Shown: positions 13,922 through 22,681 of the stretch, piece by piece | Numbering within the stretch: the stretch's first letter is position 1 | How the letters are laid out: each line of letters starts with the position of its first letter | NCBI GenBank assembly: GCA_021648755.1 | Contig: JAKISG010000030.1 | Location: forward strand, 1-26,378 | Length of the DNA: 26,378 nt | Direction of reading: 5' to 3' | Origin: Flavobacteriaceae bacterium | GTDB taxonomy: Bacteria; Bacteroidota; Bacteroidia; Flavobacteriales; Flavobacteriaceae | The notes under the pieces: model-generated | The model's database searches: none | What the model saw: only the letters and a program-made list of their open reading frames with translations | Told to the model about the DNA's origin: nothing | Program-made: the position numbers and the translations under genes

Positions 13922-15049
13922 ATGAAAAAAATACAAATGGTTGACTTAATAGGTCAATATAAACACATTAAGCCTCAAATAAACAATGCCTTTACAAGTA
14001 TTTTAGATACGGCATATTATATTGGAGGTCCAAAAGTAAAAGAGTTTCAAACAGATTTAGAAAAATATTTAGATATAAAACACGTAATTCCTTGTGCTAA
14101 TGGCACTGACGCTTTACAAATTGCTATGATGGGTTTAGGCTTAAAACCTGGTGATGAAGTAATAACAGTTGATTTTACCTTTGCTGCAACTGTAGAAGTT
14201 ATTGCCTTATTAAATTTAACGCCTGTTTTAGTTGATGTTGAAGAAGCGACTTTTAATATGGATATTGAGGCACTTAAAAAAGCGATTACACCTAGAACAA
14301 AAGCAATTGTACCAGTCCATTTATTTGGACAATGTGCTAATATGGAAGCCATTTTAACAATTGCTAAACAATACAATTTATTTGTTATCGAAGATAATGC
14401 ACAAGCAATAGGCGCAGATTATACGTTTAGTAACGGTACAAAAAAGAAAGCAGGAACTATGGGCAACGTTGGTACAACTTCCTTTTTTCCGTCTAAAAAT
14501 TTAGGCTGTTATGGCGATGGAGGTGCTATTTTTACTAATGATAATAATTTAGCACACATTATTAGAGGAATTGTAAATCACGGAATGTATAAACGTTATT
14601 ATCACGATGTAGTTGGTGTAAATTCACGTTTAGATAGTTTACAAGCAGCGGTTTTACAAATAAAATTACCTTTATTAGATTCTTACTGCGAAGCAAGGCA
14701 AGAAGCTGCAAAATTTTATTCGGATGCTTTTGCAGATTGCCATAAAATAGAAATCCCAAAAATAAGCGATTTTACAACACATGTTTTTCACCAATATACT
14801 TTAAAAACAAATAATATAGATCGAAATGCTTTACATCAACATTTATTAGATAATGGAATACCAAATGCAATTTATTACCCTGTACCATTACATAGTCAAA
14901 AAGCATATACAAATACTCGTTATGATGAAAATGATTTTAAAGTAACTAATAAATTAATTCAAACGGTTATTTCATTACCAATGCATACGGAATTAAATAA
15001 GGAGCAACAACAATTTATTGTAGATACCGTTTTAAAATTTTGTAACTAA
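13922..15049 (+). CDS. DegT/DnrJ/EryC1/StrS family sugar aminotransferase
   Basis: This 375-residue, fold type I PLP enzyme has CANGTDALQIAM (phosphate-binding turn), VIEDNAQAIGA with Asp158 against the PLP ring nitrogen, and FFPSKNLGCYGDGGA with Lys192 as the Schiff-base lysine. Family members aminate keto-sugars bound to a nucleotide, for example in the WbpE/WlbC branch making diamino-uronates for surface polysaccharide. The specific substrate cannot be told from sequence alone. It lies 85 bases upstream of galE and is followed by pbpC, suggesting a cell-envelope group. Its own promoter box lies 32 bases upstream. Confidence 0.9.
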   Translation: MKKIQMVDLIGQYKHIKPQINNAFTSILDTAYYIGGPKVKEFQTDLEKYLDIKHVIPCANGTDALQIAMMGLGLKPGDEVITVDFTFAATVEVIALLNLTPVLVDVEEATFNMDIEALKKAITPRTKAIVPVHLFGQCANMEAILTIAKQYNLFVIEDNAQAIGADYTFSNGTKKKAGTMGNVGTTSFFPSKNLGCYGDGGAIFTNDNNLAHIIRGIVNHGMYKRYYHDVVGVNSRLDSLQAAVLQIKLPLLDSYCEARQEAAKFYSDAFADCHKIEIPKISDFTTHVFHQYTLKTNNIDRNALHQHLLDNGIPNAIYYPVPLHSQKAYTNTRYDENDFKVTNKLIQTVISLPMHTELNKEQQQFIVDTVLKFCN

Positions 15050-15091
15050 AAAATTGAATCAACATATGTTTTACTATAAATATAATTAAAC

Positions 15092-15119
15092 AATGCCAAA
15101 AATTAGAGCTATTGGCATT
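15092..15119 (+). other. Hairpin between the aminotransferase and galE
   Basis: AATGCCAA (15092-15099) and TTGGCATT (15112-15119) form a perfect 8-bp stem with a 12-base loop, 15 bases before the galE ATG. No T tract follows on the plus strand. It could be an operator or an intercistronic mRNA stem. Confidence 0.4.
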
Positions 15120-15134
15120 ACAATATTAATTTAA

Positions 15135-16139
15135 ATGAAAAGAATACTAGTAACAGGAGGTTTAGGTTTTATTGGTTCACACACTGTTGTAGAGTTACAA
15201 AACGAAGGCTTTGAAGTAGTAATTATAGATAATTTGTCTAACACTACAATCGAGGTTCTTGATGGAATTACAGCAATCACTAATAAAAAACCTGTTTTTT
15301 TTCAAATAGATTTAAAAAATATATCTAAAGTTAAGAAATTTTTTAAAAATAATAAAATAGATGGTGTAATTCATTTTGCAGCTTCAAAAGCCGTAGGCGA
15401 AAGTGTAAATGAACCCCTAAAATATTATGAAAATAATATTACAACATTAGTTTATTTATTAAAAGAAATGCAAAAAAATAAAGTTAATAATTTAATTTTC
15501 AGTTCATCTTGTACCGTCTATGGACAAGCAGATGAATTGCCAATTACTGAAGAAACACCTATTAAACCAGCAGATTCACCTTATGGAAACACTAAACAAA
15601 TAGGTGAAGAAATAATTACTGACACTACTAAAATAAGTGATTTGAATGCCATTGTGTTGCGTTATTTTAATCCGATTGGTGGTCACCAAAGTATCTTAAT
15701 CGGTGAATTACCAATTGGTATTCCACAGAATTTAATTCCGTTTATTACGCAAACCGCAGCAGGGGTTCGAGAATGTTTATCCATTTTCGGAGATGATTAT
15801 GAGACCCCTGACGGAACAGCAGTACGCGATTATATTCATGTTGTAGATCTTGCTAAAGCACACATTGTGGCTATGAAGCGCTTATTTACAAAAAATAATA
15901 AAGAAAAAATAGAATTTTTTAATATAGGTACTGGTAAAGGGAGTAGTGTTTTAACTGTTATTAATGCTTTTGAAAAAGTAAATAACCAAAAGTTAAATTA
16001 TAAAATTGTGCCACGTAGAGTAGGAGATATTGCTTCTGCGTATGCAGATACAACCTTAGCAAATAATGAATTAGGTTGGAAAAGTAAATTAACACTTCAA
16101 GATGCTTTGCGTGCCGCTTGGTTGTGGCAAGAGAAGTAA
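15135..16139 (+). CDS. galE: UDP-glucose 4-epimerase
   Basis: This 334-residue extended short-chain dehydrogenase interconverts UDP-glucose and UDP-galactose (or the N-acetyl forms). It has the NAD-binding TGGLGFIG glycine motif (Gly8, Gly11, Gly14), the FAASKAVGESV loop, and the active-site pair Tyr150 and Lys154 in SPYGNTK with a preceding SSSCTVYG serine segment. ALRYFNPIGGH-like residues (VLRYFNPIGGH) and GTAVRDYIHVVDLAKAH are typical of GalE. Length is normal for the family. It lies between the sugar aminotransferase and pbpC on the same strand, so it probably supplies sugars for the envelope. Confidence 0.94.
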   Translation: MKRILVTGGLGFIGSHTVVELQNEGFEVVIIDNLSNTTIEVLDGITAITNKKPVFFQIDLKNISKVKKFFKNNKIDGVIHFAASKAVGESVNEPLKYYENNITTLVYLLKEMQKNKVNNLIFSSSCTVYGQADELPITEETPIKPADSPYGNTKQIGEEIITDTTKISDLNAIVLRYFNPIGGHQSILIGELPIGIPQNLIPFITQTAAGVRECLSIFGDDYETPDGTAVRDYIHVVDLAKAHIVAMKRLFTKNNKEKIEFFNIGTGKGSSVLTVINAFEKVNNQKLNYKIVPRRVGDIASAYADTTLANNELGWKSKLTLQDALRAAWLWQEK

Positions 16140-16176
16140 TAAGATTCTCTCAGTGAAACTCAATTATTTGAATCAA

Positions 16177-18531
16177 ATGTACTTAAATCTTAAAACCAAA
16201 ATAAAAAAAAATAAAATAAAAAGTATTATTTTACTTATTTTATTCGTTTGGTATTATTTTTCGTTACCTAAAATTTTATTTAAAAACCCAACAACAACAA
16301 TTATCACTAGTAATAAGGATGTTTTATTAGGTGCAAAAATTGCAGATGATGGACAATGGCGATTTCCGCAACAAGATAGTATTCCACAAAAATTCAAAAT
16401 GTGTATTATACAATTTGAAGATGCGTATTTTTATAAACACTTTGGGTTTAACCCTGTCTCTATTGTAAAAGCGTTTTCTCAAAATTTAAAATCTAATAGT
16501 ATAAAACGAGGAGGAAGTACACTCACACAACAAGTTATTAGATTATCAAGAAACGGAACAAAAAGAACTTATTTTGAAAAAATAAAAGAGATTATTCTAG
16601 CAACTAGATTAGAATTTAGATATTCAAAAAATAAAATTTTATCCTTATATACAGAAAATGCTCCTTTTGGAGGAAATGTTGTTGGGTTAGAAGCAGCCTC
16701 ATGGCGATATTTTGGCAGAAAAGCAAGTAATTTATCTTGGGCAGAAATGGCAACACTCGCTGTTCTACCAAATGCGCCAAGTTTAATTTATCCAGGAAAA
16801 AATAAAATTAGATTATTAAAAAAACGGAATAGATTACTTAAAAAATTATATACTAAACATATCATTGACAAACTAACTTATACCTTGGCAATTGTTGAAG
16901 AATTACCACAAAAACCGTATCAGTTACCACAAATTGCACCACACTTATTACAAAAAATTGCTAAAAAACACAAAGGAAAATCTATTAAAACTACTCTAGA
17001 TTTACAATTACAAAATAGAGTAAACAATATTGTTAAAACACATTATAAGGAATTGCAGCAAAATGAAATTTATAATATTGCTGTCTTAGTTTTAGATGTA
17101 AAAACTAGAAAAGTATTGAGTTATGTAGGTAACTCACCTACTGATAAAGCACATCAAAAAGATGTTGATATTATAGATAAACCAAGAAGCACAGGTAGTA
17201 TTTTAAAACCGTTTTTATTTGCTGCAATGTTAGATCAAGGTGATATTTTACCAAACACCTTAGTTGCAGATGTGCCTACTCAGATTGCCAATTATAACCC
17301 CGTAAACTTTAATCAAGAATATGATGGTGCTGTTTCTGTTAGCCGCGCTTTATCGCGCTCATTAAATGTTCCTGCTGTAATAATGTTGCAACAATTTGGA
17401 TTAGACCGATTTTATCATTATTTAAAAAAATTAAATTTAAAAGACCTTAAATATAATGCTAATCACTATGGTTTATCCTTAATTCTTGGAGGAGCAGAGT
17501 CTAATCTTTGGGACATCTGTAAATCATATGCTTCTTTAAGTGCTACTTTAAATAATTATGATTTAAATCAAGCAAAATACTATATTAAAGAATTTGCTGA
17601 GCCTACTTTTTTAGCAAATAAAAAAATAGATTTTGGTAAAATAAGTACTGAAAAAACACTTTATGATGCAGGATCTATATTTTTAACTTATAAAGCATTA
17701 AAGGAGGTTAATAGACCCGAGGGTGAAGAGAATTGGCAATTTTTTGACAATTCAAAAGATATTGCTTGGAAAACAGGAACTAGTTTTGGCTTTCGAGATG
17801 CTTGGGCAGTTGGAACTACCAAAGATTATGTGGTTGGGGTTTGGGTTGGTAATGCTGATGGTGAAGGGCGACCAGGTTTGGTTGGTGTTCAATCAGCAGC
17901 ACCCATTTTATTTGATGTATTTAATGAATTACCACAAAGCAAATGGTTTACACCACCTTTTGACGAATTAGTAAAAATATTAGTCTGTAGTAAAAGTGGA
18001 CACAGAGCAACTAATTACTGTGAAAAAAAGGACAGTATGTTTGTACAAAGAATAGGTTTAAAAACAGAAGCTTGCCCTTACCATGTTTATATTCATTTAG
18101 ATGAATTAGAAAAAAAACAAGTAAACGCTAGTTGTTATCCATTACATAAAATGAAGCATAAAAACTGGTTTGTTTTAGCGCCTTTAATGGAATATTATTA
18201 CAAACAAAAAAACCCTGAATATAAAGTATTACCCAAATTTAATATTAATTGTTTAAATGAATCTGATAAACCAATGGCTTTTATTTATCCAAAGAAAAAT
18301 AGCCGTATTTTTTTACCCAAAGATTTTAATGGTAAAACCAATGATTTAATTATACAATTAGCACATTCAACAGCAGACCTTAAAGTATTTTGGTATTTAA
18401 ACGAAACTTTTATTGGTACAACTCAAAATTTTCATGAAATAGCAATACAGCCAAAAAAAGGAAAATATACTATTACCGCAGTTGATGAGTTAGGTGCTCA
18501 AATTATACGGTTTATTGAAATTAAAGAATAA
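16177..18531 (+). CDS. pbpC: Penicillin-binding protein 1C (bifunctional glycosyltransferase/transpeptidase)
   Basis: The ATG at 16177 (784 residues) is preferred; an open frame back to 16102 would run into galE and add an unrelated leader. One N-terminal membrane helix (about 15-32) is followed by a GT51 glycosyltransferase domain (about 50-230), with catalytic Glu81 in EDAYFYKHFG and RGGSTLTQQ. The transpeptidase domain (about 300-560) has Ser341-I-L-Lys344, Ser395-L-Asn397 and Lys532-T-G. The C-terminus (from about 690) fits a BiPBP_C domain. Unlike PBP1A/1B it lacks the usual extra domains, as expected of PBP1C. It polymerises and possibly cross-links peptidoglycan on the periplasmic side. 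It ends in a terminator hairpin whose first base is the last base of its stop. Confidence 0.95.
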   Translation: MYLNLKTKIKKNKIKSIILLILFVWYYFSLPKILFKNPTTTIITSNKDVLLGAKIADDGQWRFPQQDSIPQKFKMCIIQFEDAYFYKHFGFNPVSIVKAFSQNLKSNSIKRGGSTLTQQVIRLSRNGTKRTYFEKIKEIILATRLEFRYSKNKILSLYTENAPFGGNVVGLEAASWRYFGRKASNLSWAEMATLAVLPNAPSLIYPGKNKIRLLKKRNRLLKKLYTKHIIDKLTYTLAIVEELPQKPYQLPQIAPHLLQKIAKKHKGKSIKTTLDLQLQNRVNNIVKTHYKELQQNEIYNIAVLVLDVKTRKVLSYVGNSPTDKAHQKDVDIIDKPRSTGSILKPFLFAAMLDQGDILPNTLVADVPTQIANYNPVNFNQEYDGAVSVSRALSRSLNVPAVIMLQQFGLDRFYHYLKKLNLKDLKYNANHYGLSLILGGAESNLWDICKSYASLSATLNNYDLNQAKYYIKEFAEPTFLANKKIDFGKISTEKTLYDAGSIFLTYKALKEVNRPEGEENWQFFDNSKDIAWKTGTSFGFRDAWAVGTTKDYVVGVWVGNADGEGRPGLVGVQSAAPILFDVFNELPQSKWFTPPFDELVKILVCSKSGHRATNYCEKKDSMFVQRIGLKTEACPYHVYIHLDELEKKQVNASCYPLHKMKHKNWFVLAPLMEYYYKQKNPEYKVLPKFNINCLNESDKPMAFIYPKKNSRIFLPKDFNGKTNDLIIQLAHSTADLKVFWYLNETFIGTTQNFHEIAIQPKKGKYTITAVDELGAQIIRFIEIKE

Positions 18532-18555
18532 GCTTAAAAGGTTTTCTTTTAAGCT
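18531..18555 (+). terminator. Intrinsic terminator of pbpC
   Basis: AGCTTAAAAG (18531-18540) and CTTTTAAGCT (18546-18555) form a perfect 10-bp stem with loop GTTTT. A T-rich stretch (18561-18570) follows. It begins in the pbpC stop codon and separates the envelope cluster from the tetR unit. Confidence 0.75.
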
Positions 18556-18574
18556 ACTGATTATTTTTTTAACT

Positions 18575-18602
18575 AAAAAATATACCGATTAGTATATTTT
18601 TT
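18575..18602. promoter_or_regulatory. TetR operator, site 1, overlapping the tetR promoter
   Basis: AAAAAATATAC (18575-18585) and GTATATTTTTT (18592-18602) are perfect 11-bp inverted arms around six bases. It ends one base before the tetR -7 box, so a bound repressor would block polymerase. Its core ATACCGATTAGTATATT (18582-18598) recurs with one change at 19245-19261. Confidence 0.7.
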
Positions 18603-18603
18603 A

Positions 18604-18611
18604 TATATTTG
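18604..18611 (+). promoter_or_regulatory. -7 box of tetR, giving a near-leaderless mRNA
   Basis: TATATTTG is a perfect TAnnTTTG match that ends 4 bases before the tetR ATG at 18616. The usual start distance would place the mRNA 5' end at or next to the start codon. Confidence 0.6.
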
Positions 18612-18615
18612 CAAT

Positions 18616-19227
18616 ATGAAACCAATAACAAAATCTGAAAAAACAAGCCGTTTTATAATTGAAAAAACGGCTCCTATTTTCAATAAAAACGGATATTCAG
18701 CAACAAGTATGTCCGACATTGTTAATGCAACTAAACTGACCAAAGGAGCCATTTATGGTAATTTCAAGAACAAAGAAGAAGTGGCTTTGGCATCGTTTGA
18801 ATATAATATTCGTTTTATTATAACTAAAATTAAAAATATAGTTATAACTATCAATTCTCCTATTGCAAAGTTATATGCAATCACTAATTTTTATAGAAAT
18901 CACTATACGCATATAGTACATTTTGGAGGATGTCCAATTTTAAATGTTGGCGTAGATGCAAACCATACAAACCCTAAATTATTTAAGCGGGTAAAAGAAG
19001 TTGTGATAAAAATACAAAATAATATTTCAACTATTATTAAAGAGGGGCAAGCGCAAAATGAAATTAAAAAAGAAGTAGATGCTTTGTTATATGGTTCACG
19101 GATATTTTCATTGATTGAAGGCGCCCTATTTACTTCCATAATACTAAAAGAGGAAAAATATTTATTAGATATGATGAATCATTTAGACCATATAATTAAA
19201 ATTGAATTGCAAAATATAAGTGTTTAA
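18616..19227 (+). CDS. TetR/AcrR family transcriptional regulator
   Basis: This 203-residue protein has the TetR DNA-binding domain at residues 10-60. Its helix-turn-helix contains GYSATSMSDIVNATKLTKGA then IYGNFKNKEEVALASF. The C-terminal ligand and dimer domain shows FGGCPILNVGVDANHTNP and GSRIFSLIEGALFTSIIL. Such proteins usually repress their own gene and a neighbour until a small ligand binds. Two matching inverted repeats support this: one over its own promoter and one directly before the alpha/beta hydrolase gene, which starts 34 bases after the tetR stop. The ligand is unknown; a substrate or product of the hydrolase is a reasonable guess. Confidence 0.92.
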   Translation: MKPITKSEKTSRFIIEKTAPIFNKNGYSATSMSDIVNATKLTKGAIYGNFKNKEEVALASFEYNIRFIITKIKNIVITINSPIAKLYAITNFYRNHYTHIVHFGGCPILNVGVDANHTNPKLFKRVKEVVIKIQNNISTIIKEGQAQNEIKKEVDALLYGSRIFSLIEGALFTSIILKEEKYLLDMMNHLDHIIKIELQNISV

Positions 19228-19244
19228 AAAACGAATCAAAAAAA

Positions 19245-19261
19245 ATACCAATTAGTATATT
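19245..19261. promoter_or_regulatory. TetR operator, site 2, directly before the hydrolase start
   Basis: ATACCAATTAGTATATT matches site 1 at 16 of 17 bases and keeps the ATAC-N6-GTAT symmetry, though the outer arms are not extended. It ends at the base before the hydrolase ATG. I saw no promoter box of its own here, so a bound protein might act as a roadblock to transcription from the tetR promoter. Confidence 0.65.
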
Positions 19262-20110
19262 ATGAAATCTATTCTAAAATTAACAGGATATTACCTAAAT
19301 GTACTATCTTTTATTTTTCCGAAATATAGTGGCAAGAAAGCATTTAAAATATTTCAAGAAGTTAGGTTAAAAACGATAAAAAGGCGAGAGGAATCCTATT
19401 ATTTAAAAGCAACAAAGTTTAGCGTTTCGCTAGAAGGCGAAGATTTGAAATGTTATGAGTTTGGTAGTGAAAACAAGAAAATAGTGTTTTTGATTCATGG
19501 GTGGCAAAGCAATGCAGGGAGTTTAACATTATTTGCCAATGAATTACTAAAGCAAAACTATAGGGTTATTGGTTTTGATTTACCAGGACATGGAACAAAT
19601 AAAGAATCTCACACAAACTTATACGAGAGTAAAATTGCATTTGTCAAATTAATAAAATACATAAACCCACAAGAGTCATTTTCTATTATCAGTCATTCTT
19701 TTGGGTCGGGAGTTACAGCATACACATTGTCAAAATTAGAATATAAAGTAGATAAAATAGTATTTTTATCGAGTAATAATAAATTTATAGACATTTTTAT
19801 AGATTATAAAAAAATGCTTGGTTTCAACGAACGTGTTTTTAATCAATTTAATAAATTAGTAGAAATGTATTTGGGAGAAAAAATAAATGAAGTGGTAACT
19901 TCTAAAAAATTAAAGCAAGCAAAGTTTCATAAATTATTGATAATTCATGATAAATATGATAAGGTAATTCCGTTTAAAAATGCTTTAGAAATACGTAATG
20001 AAATATCAAATGCTACATTGATTTCATTTGAAAAAATCGGACATTATAGAATGCTTTGGAATAGTGAAGTTGTGAAAGAAACAGTTAAATTTATACAAAA
20101 AAAATCATAA
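19262..20110 (+). CDS. Alpha/beta hydrolase
   Basis: This 282-residue protein has the alpha/beta hydrolase layout. The oxyanion turn is LIHGWQSN (78-83), and RVIGFDLPGHG (101-111) is the next strand. The nucleophile elbow is SHSFGSG with Ser146. Asp233 lies in HDKYDKVIP and His261 in IGHYRML, completing a Ser-Asp-His triad. There is no signal peptide, so it should be cytoplasmic; an N-terminal hydrophobic stretch (about 5-20) might bind membrane. The substrate is unknown. It follows the TetR gene after 34 bases with the second operator directly before its ATG, so the two genes form a regulatory unit. It converges with the TonB-dependent receptor gene. Confidence 0.9.
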   Translation: MKSILKLTGYYLNVLSFIFPKYSGKKAFKIFQEVRLKTIKRREESYYLKATKFSVSLEGEDLKCYEFGSENKKIVFLIHGWQSNAGSLTLFANELLKQNYRVIGFDLPGHGTNKESHTNLYESKIAFVKLIKYINPQESFSIISHSFGSGVTAYTLSKLEYKVDKIVFLSSNNKFIDIFIDYKKMLGFNERVFNQFNKLVEMYLGEKINEVVTSKKLKQAKFHKLLIIHDKYDKVIPFKNALEIRNEISNATLISFEKIGHYRMLWNSEVVKETVKFIQKKS

Positions 20111-20220
20111 AATAAATTAATTTAGAATAAATTTATAGTTTACAAGGTTACTAATAATAGTTTATGGTTTAAGGTTTTACCCTCAGAACATAAACTTAAT
20201 AAATAGTTTTTGTTAGTTTT

Positions 20221-22668
20221 TTAAAAAGAACCTATTAAGCTGAAAGAAAAATTTCGCCCTGGAGCAGAAATTCCTGAAGCAAATTCTTTATAGTGTTGAT
20301 CAAAAATATTATCAATACCAAAAAGAAAATCCATATTTTTAGTAAGTGTATATTTTAAATCAAAGTTTAAAGTGCTCCATGCTGGGTTTCCTGTGCCTGT
20401 GTTTTCATCTTCATTAAAGTCAGGTGTTTGCTCAATATTATCAATACCCTCGATTAAATTATAGTCTTCAAACTTCTTTTTTGCATTAAACCGAAAGTTT
20501 AAACTAGCATCAAATTTACCTTTAGTGTAACCAAATTGAGCGTCAGCAAATAAAGGGGGTATTGATGATAAAGGGTCGCCTGTGTCATAAGCTCTACCTT
20601 TAGTGTAAGTAAGTGCCGTTTTACCATAAAGTTGTTCTGTAAAATTTGCTTTAAAGGTAAAAGTTCCGCCAACAATATATGCAGCACCTCCGTTTATATT
20701 GGCAATGATATCTCCTTCTTCGCCATCAAATAAAATGGTGGTATTGCCATTTAATTCAAAAGCTTCTCTAATAATATAGTTATCTAACAGCGTATAATAT
20801 GTTGAAAATCCTATATGATATTTTTTATTTTTAAAATATTTTAAAATACCTATTTCTGCATTGTAAGCATATTCTGGTCTTAAGTTAATATTTGGTACTG
20901 TAACAAGCCCTCTTTTTTCTCGTACTTTACCAACATCATCTATATTTGGAGATCTAAATCCTGATGAAATCACACTATTTAATTGCCATTGTTTTGTTGG
21001 TTTAAAAACATAACCAACTGTTGTAGTTACGGCAGTATTATTTAAACTTATAGTACTATTTGGCAATACCACAAATGTTTCGTCTATCCATGTTGCATTT
21101 AATTGTGTATTTGTTAATCTAATACCTGTGTTTAGGGTCTCTTTTTTACTTAAATCTTGTCTATAATTAATATAAAAAGCAGTACTAGCATATGAACTCC
21201 CACCATCGGCATAACGAGTTTGAACGGTGAAATTTTCACCAAAACCAGTAATTTCATTTCCGCTTACTAGTAAAGTTCTTCCTTTTGAAACGGAGTTTAC
21301 TTTATTATAAGTAAACTCGGTTCCGTAAGATAGCATACGGTTATTATTTTTAGCTAATGGTACTTCAAAATCTGCATTGATACTAAAGACAGCTACATTT
21401 TCATTTCTGTAAGTGCGTTTTAAACTACCAAAGCTTCGTTGAATTCTAGATTCTTTTACATCTTGATAAGCAACAGTTATTGTACCGTTTTGTACCCATT
21501 TTTTATTGGGGTATATTTTTAATTGTGAAGATATTAATAATCTTGTTTGTGGTCCGTAACGCCATTCGGCAAATTTTAAAGTGCCGTTTCTATACTCGGC
21601 TAATCTATCAAACCTGGGTATATCAGATGATTTACTATACTGAAAATTAATGTTTAAGTCGGTTTTTTCTGATAGCGGAATATAAAATTTTTGTAAGAAA
21701 TCAAATTGGCTAAAACCTGCATTTTTTTGTTTTTCTGGGTCTTCATTAATAGCAGGGTTTTCATTATAAAAAGTTTCGCTATTATTAGAATATAAAGGTT
21801 GTAAACCCCAATTATCAAATCTATGAGATCGTTTTCTACCCATTTTTAAATCTCCAAAAGAACTGCGAGAGAAGCTGGTATAGGTTGCCCATTTTTTAAA
21901 TTGCAATTCTACTGCAGCTTGTGAGGTAAATTCATTATTAACAGTACTATACCTTGTTAAAAAGGAAGGTGTACTATTAAACTGCTCACTTGTTTTTGGT
22001 TTTTTTGTTATATAATGAATAATTCCGCCTAAAGCATCTGAGCCATACATAACAGATGATGGTCCAAAAATAACTTCAGTGCGCTCTAACATATTTGGAG
22101 ATACTGAAATGGAATTTTGCAAATGTCCTTTTCTATAAATTGCATTATTCATTCTAACGCCATCTACAACTAATAAAATTCTATTTGCTTCCATACCTCT
22201 AAGTACAGGGCTACCACCGCCAAACTGAGATTTTTGAACTTTAATTCCAGGTATTTCTGCTAACAAGTCTGCTGCTGTTTGTGCGCCTATTTTTTGGATT
22301 TCCGCTATACCAATAATGGCTATTTCTTGTGCAATTCTACTTCGTTTTACTTCGGTTTTACTTGCAGATATAAATACTTCTTCTAGCGTGTTTGATTTTG
22401 GTGTTAAAAAAATTATTTGTTTGTTTGATAACTCCTTTTTATAAATCTTAAAATCTAAATAGGAAGTGTGTTGAAAATATAATAATGCATCATTTTTAAA
22501 ACTTGAAATATTTAAAACCCCATCAATATCTGATATATTTTGTTTTTCTTTTGTATTGTTAAAAACATGTACATTAGAGATTGGTTCGTTTGTAGATTTA
22601 TCTAATAATGTTATATTTTGAGCAAATAACGCGTTAGATAGTACAAAAAACATTAAAAAAAATTTCAA
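20221..22668 (-). CDS. TonB-dependent outer-membrane receptor, haem/haemoglobin-receptor-like
   Basis: This 815-residue protein starts with a signal peptide (to FAQ, residue 17). A carboxypeptidase-regulatory-like domain (about 18-95) follows, then a plug domain (about 105-230). The plug includes GSPVLRGMEANRILLVVDGV, GHLQNSISVSPNMLERTEVI and FGPSSVMYGSDALGG. A 22-strand barrel ends in F (SFSLIGSF). GHLQN, the SPNMLE segment and the VPNINLRPE box resemble haem/haemoglobin receptors, so haem or a haem protein is a possible ligand; this is not certain. The start appears to be TTG at 22668, which gives a normal MKFFLMFFVL signal peptide; the first ATG (22653) would remove its basic start. It follows recO after 13 bases. 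Confidence 0.88.
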   Translation of the reverse strand: MKFFLMFFVLSNALFAQNITLLDKSTNEPISNVHVFNNTKEKQNISDIDGVLNISSFKNDALLYFQHTSYLDFKIYKKELSNKQIIFLTPKSNTLEEVFISASKTEVKRSRIAQEIAIIGIAEIQKIGAQTAADLLAEIPGIKVQKSQFGGGSPVLRGMEANRILLVVDGVRMNNAIYRKGHLQNSISVSPNMLERTEVIFGPSSVMYGSDALGGIIHYITKKPKTSEQFNSTPSFLTRYSTVNNEFTSQAAVELQFKKWATYTSFSRSSFGDLKMGRKRSHRFDNWGLQPLYSNNSETFYNENPAINEDPEKQKNAGFSQFDFLQKFYIPLSEKTDLNINFQYSKSSDIPRFDRLAEYRNGTLKFAEWRYGPQTRLLISSQLKIYPNKKWVQNGTITVAYQDVKESRIQRSFGSLKRTYRNENVAVFSINADFEVPLAKNNNRMLSYGTEFTYNKVNSVSKGRTLLVSGNEITGFGENFTVQTRYADGGSSYASTAFYINYRQDLSKKETLNTGIRLTNTQLNATWIDETFVVLPNSTISLNNTAVTTTVGYVFKPTKQWQLNSVISSGFRSPNIDDVGKVREKRGLVTVPNINLRPEYAYNAEIGILKYFKNKKYHIGFSTYYTLLDNYIIREAFELNGNTTILFDGEEGDIIANINGGAAYIVGGTFTFKANFTEQLYGKTALTYTKGRAYDTGDPLSSIPPLFADAQFGYTKGKFDASLNFRFNAKKKFEDYNLIEGIDNIEQTPDFNEDENTGTGNPAWSTLNFDLKYTLTKNMDFLFGIDNIFDQHYKEFASGISAPGRNFSFSLIGSF

Positions 22669-22681
22669 AATTAATAGGTTT

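Noticed and set aside
14047..14376. 109-residue antisense ORF within the aminotransferase gene, and similar antisense frames in other genes
   Set aside because: They mirror well-supported genes, have no own signals, and give low-complexity proteins.
15092..15119. Terminator after the aminotransferase gene
   Set aside because: The 8-bp stem lacks a T tract, and the next gene starts 15 bases later; kept only as a hairpin.
16102..16176. Upstream start for pbpC inside galE
   Set aside because: The extra 25 residues come from the galE tail in another frame; ATG at 16177 directly precedes the membrane anchor.
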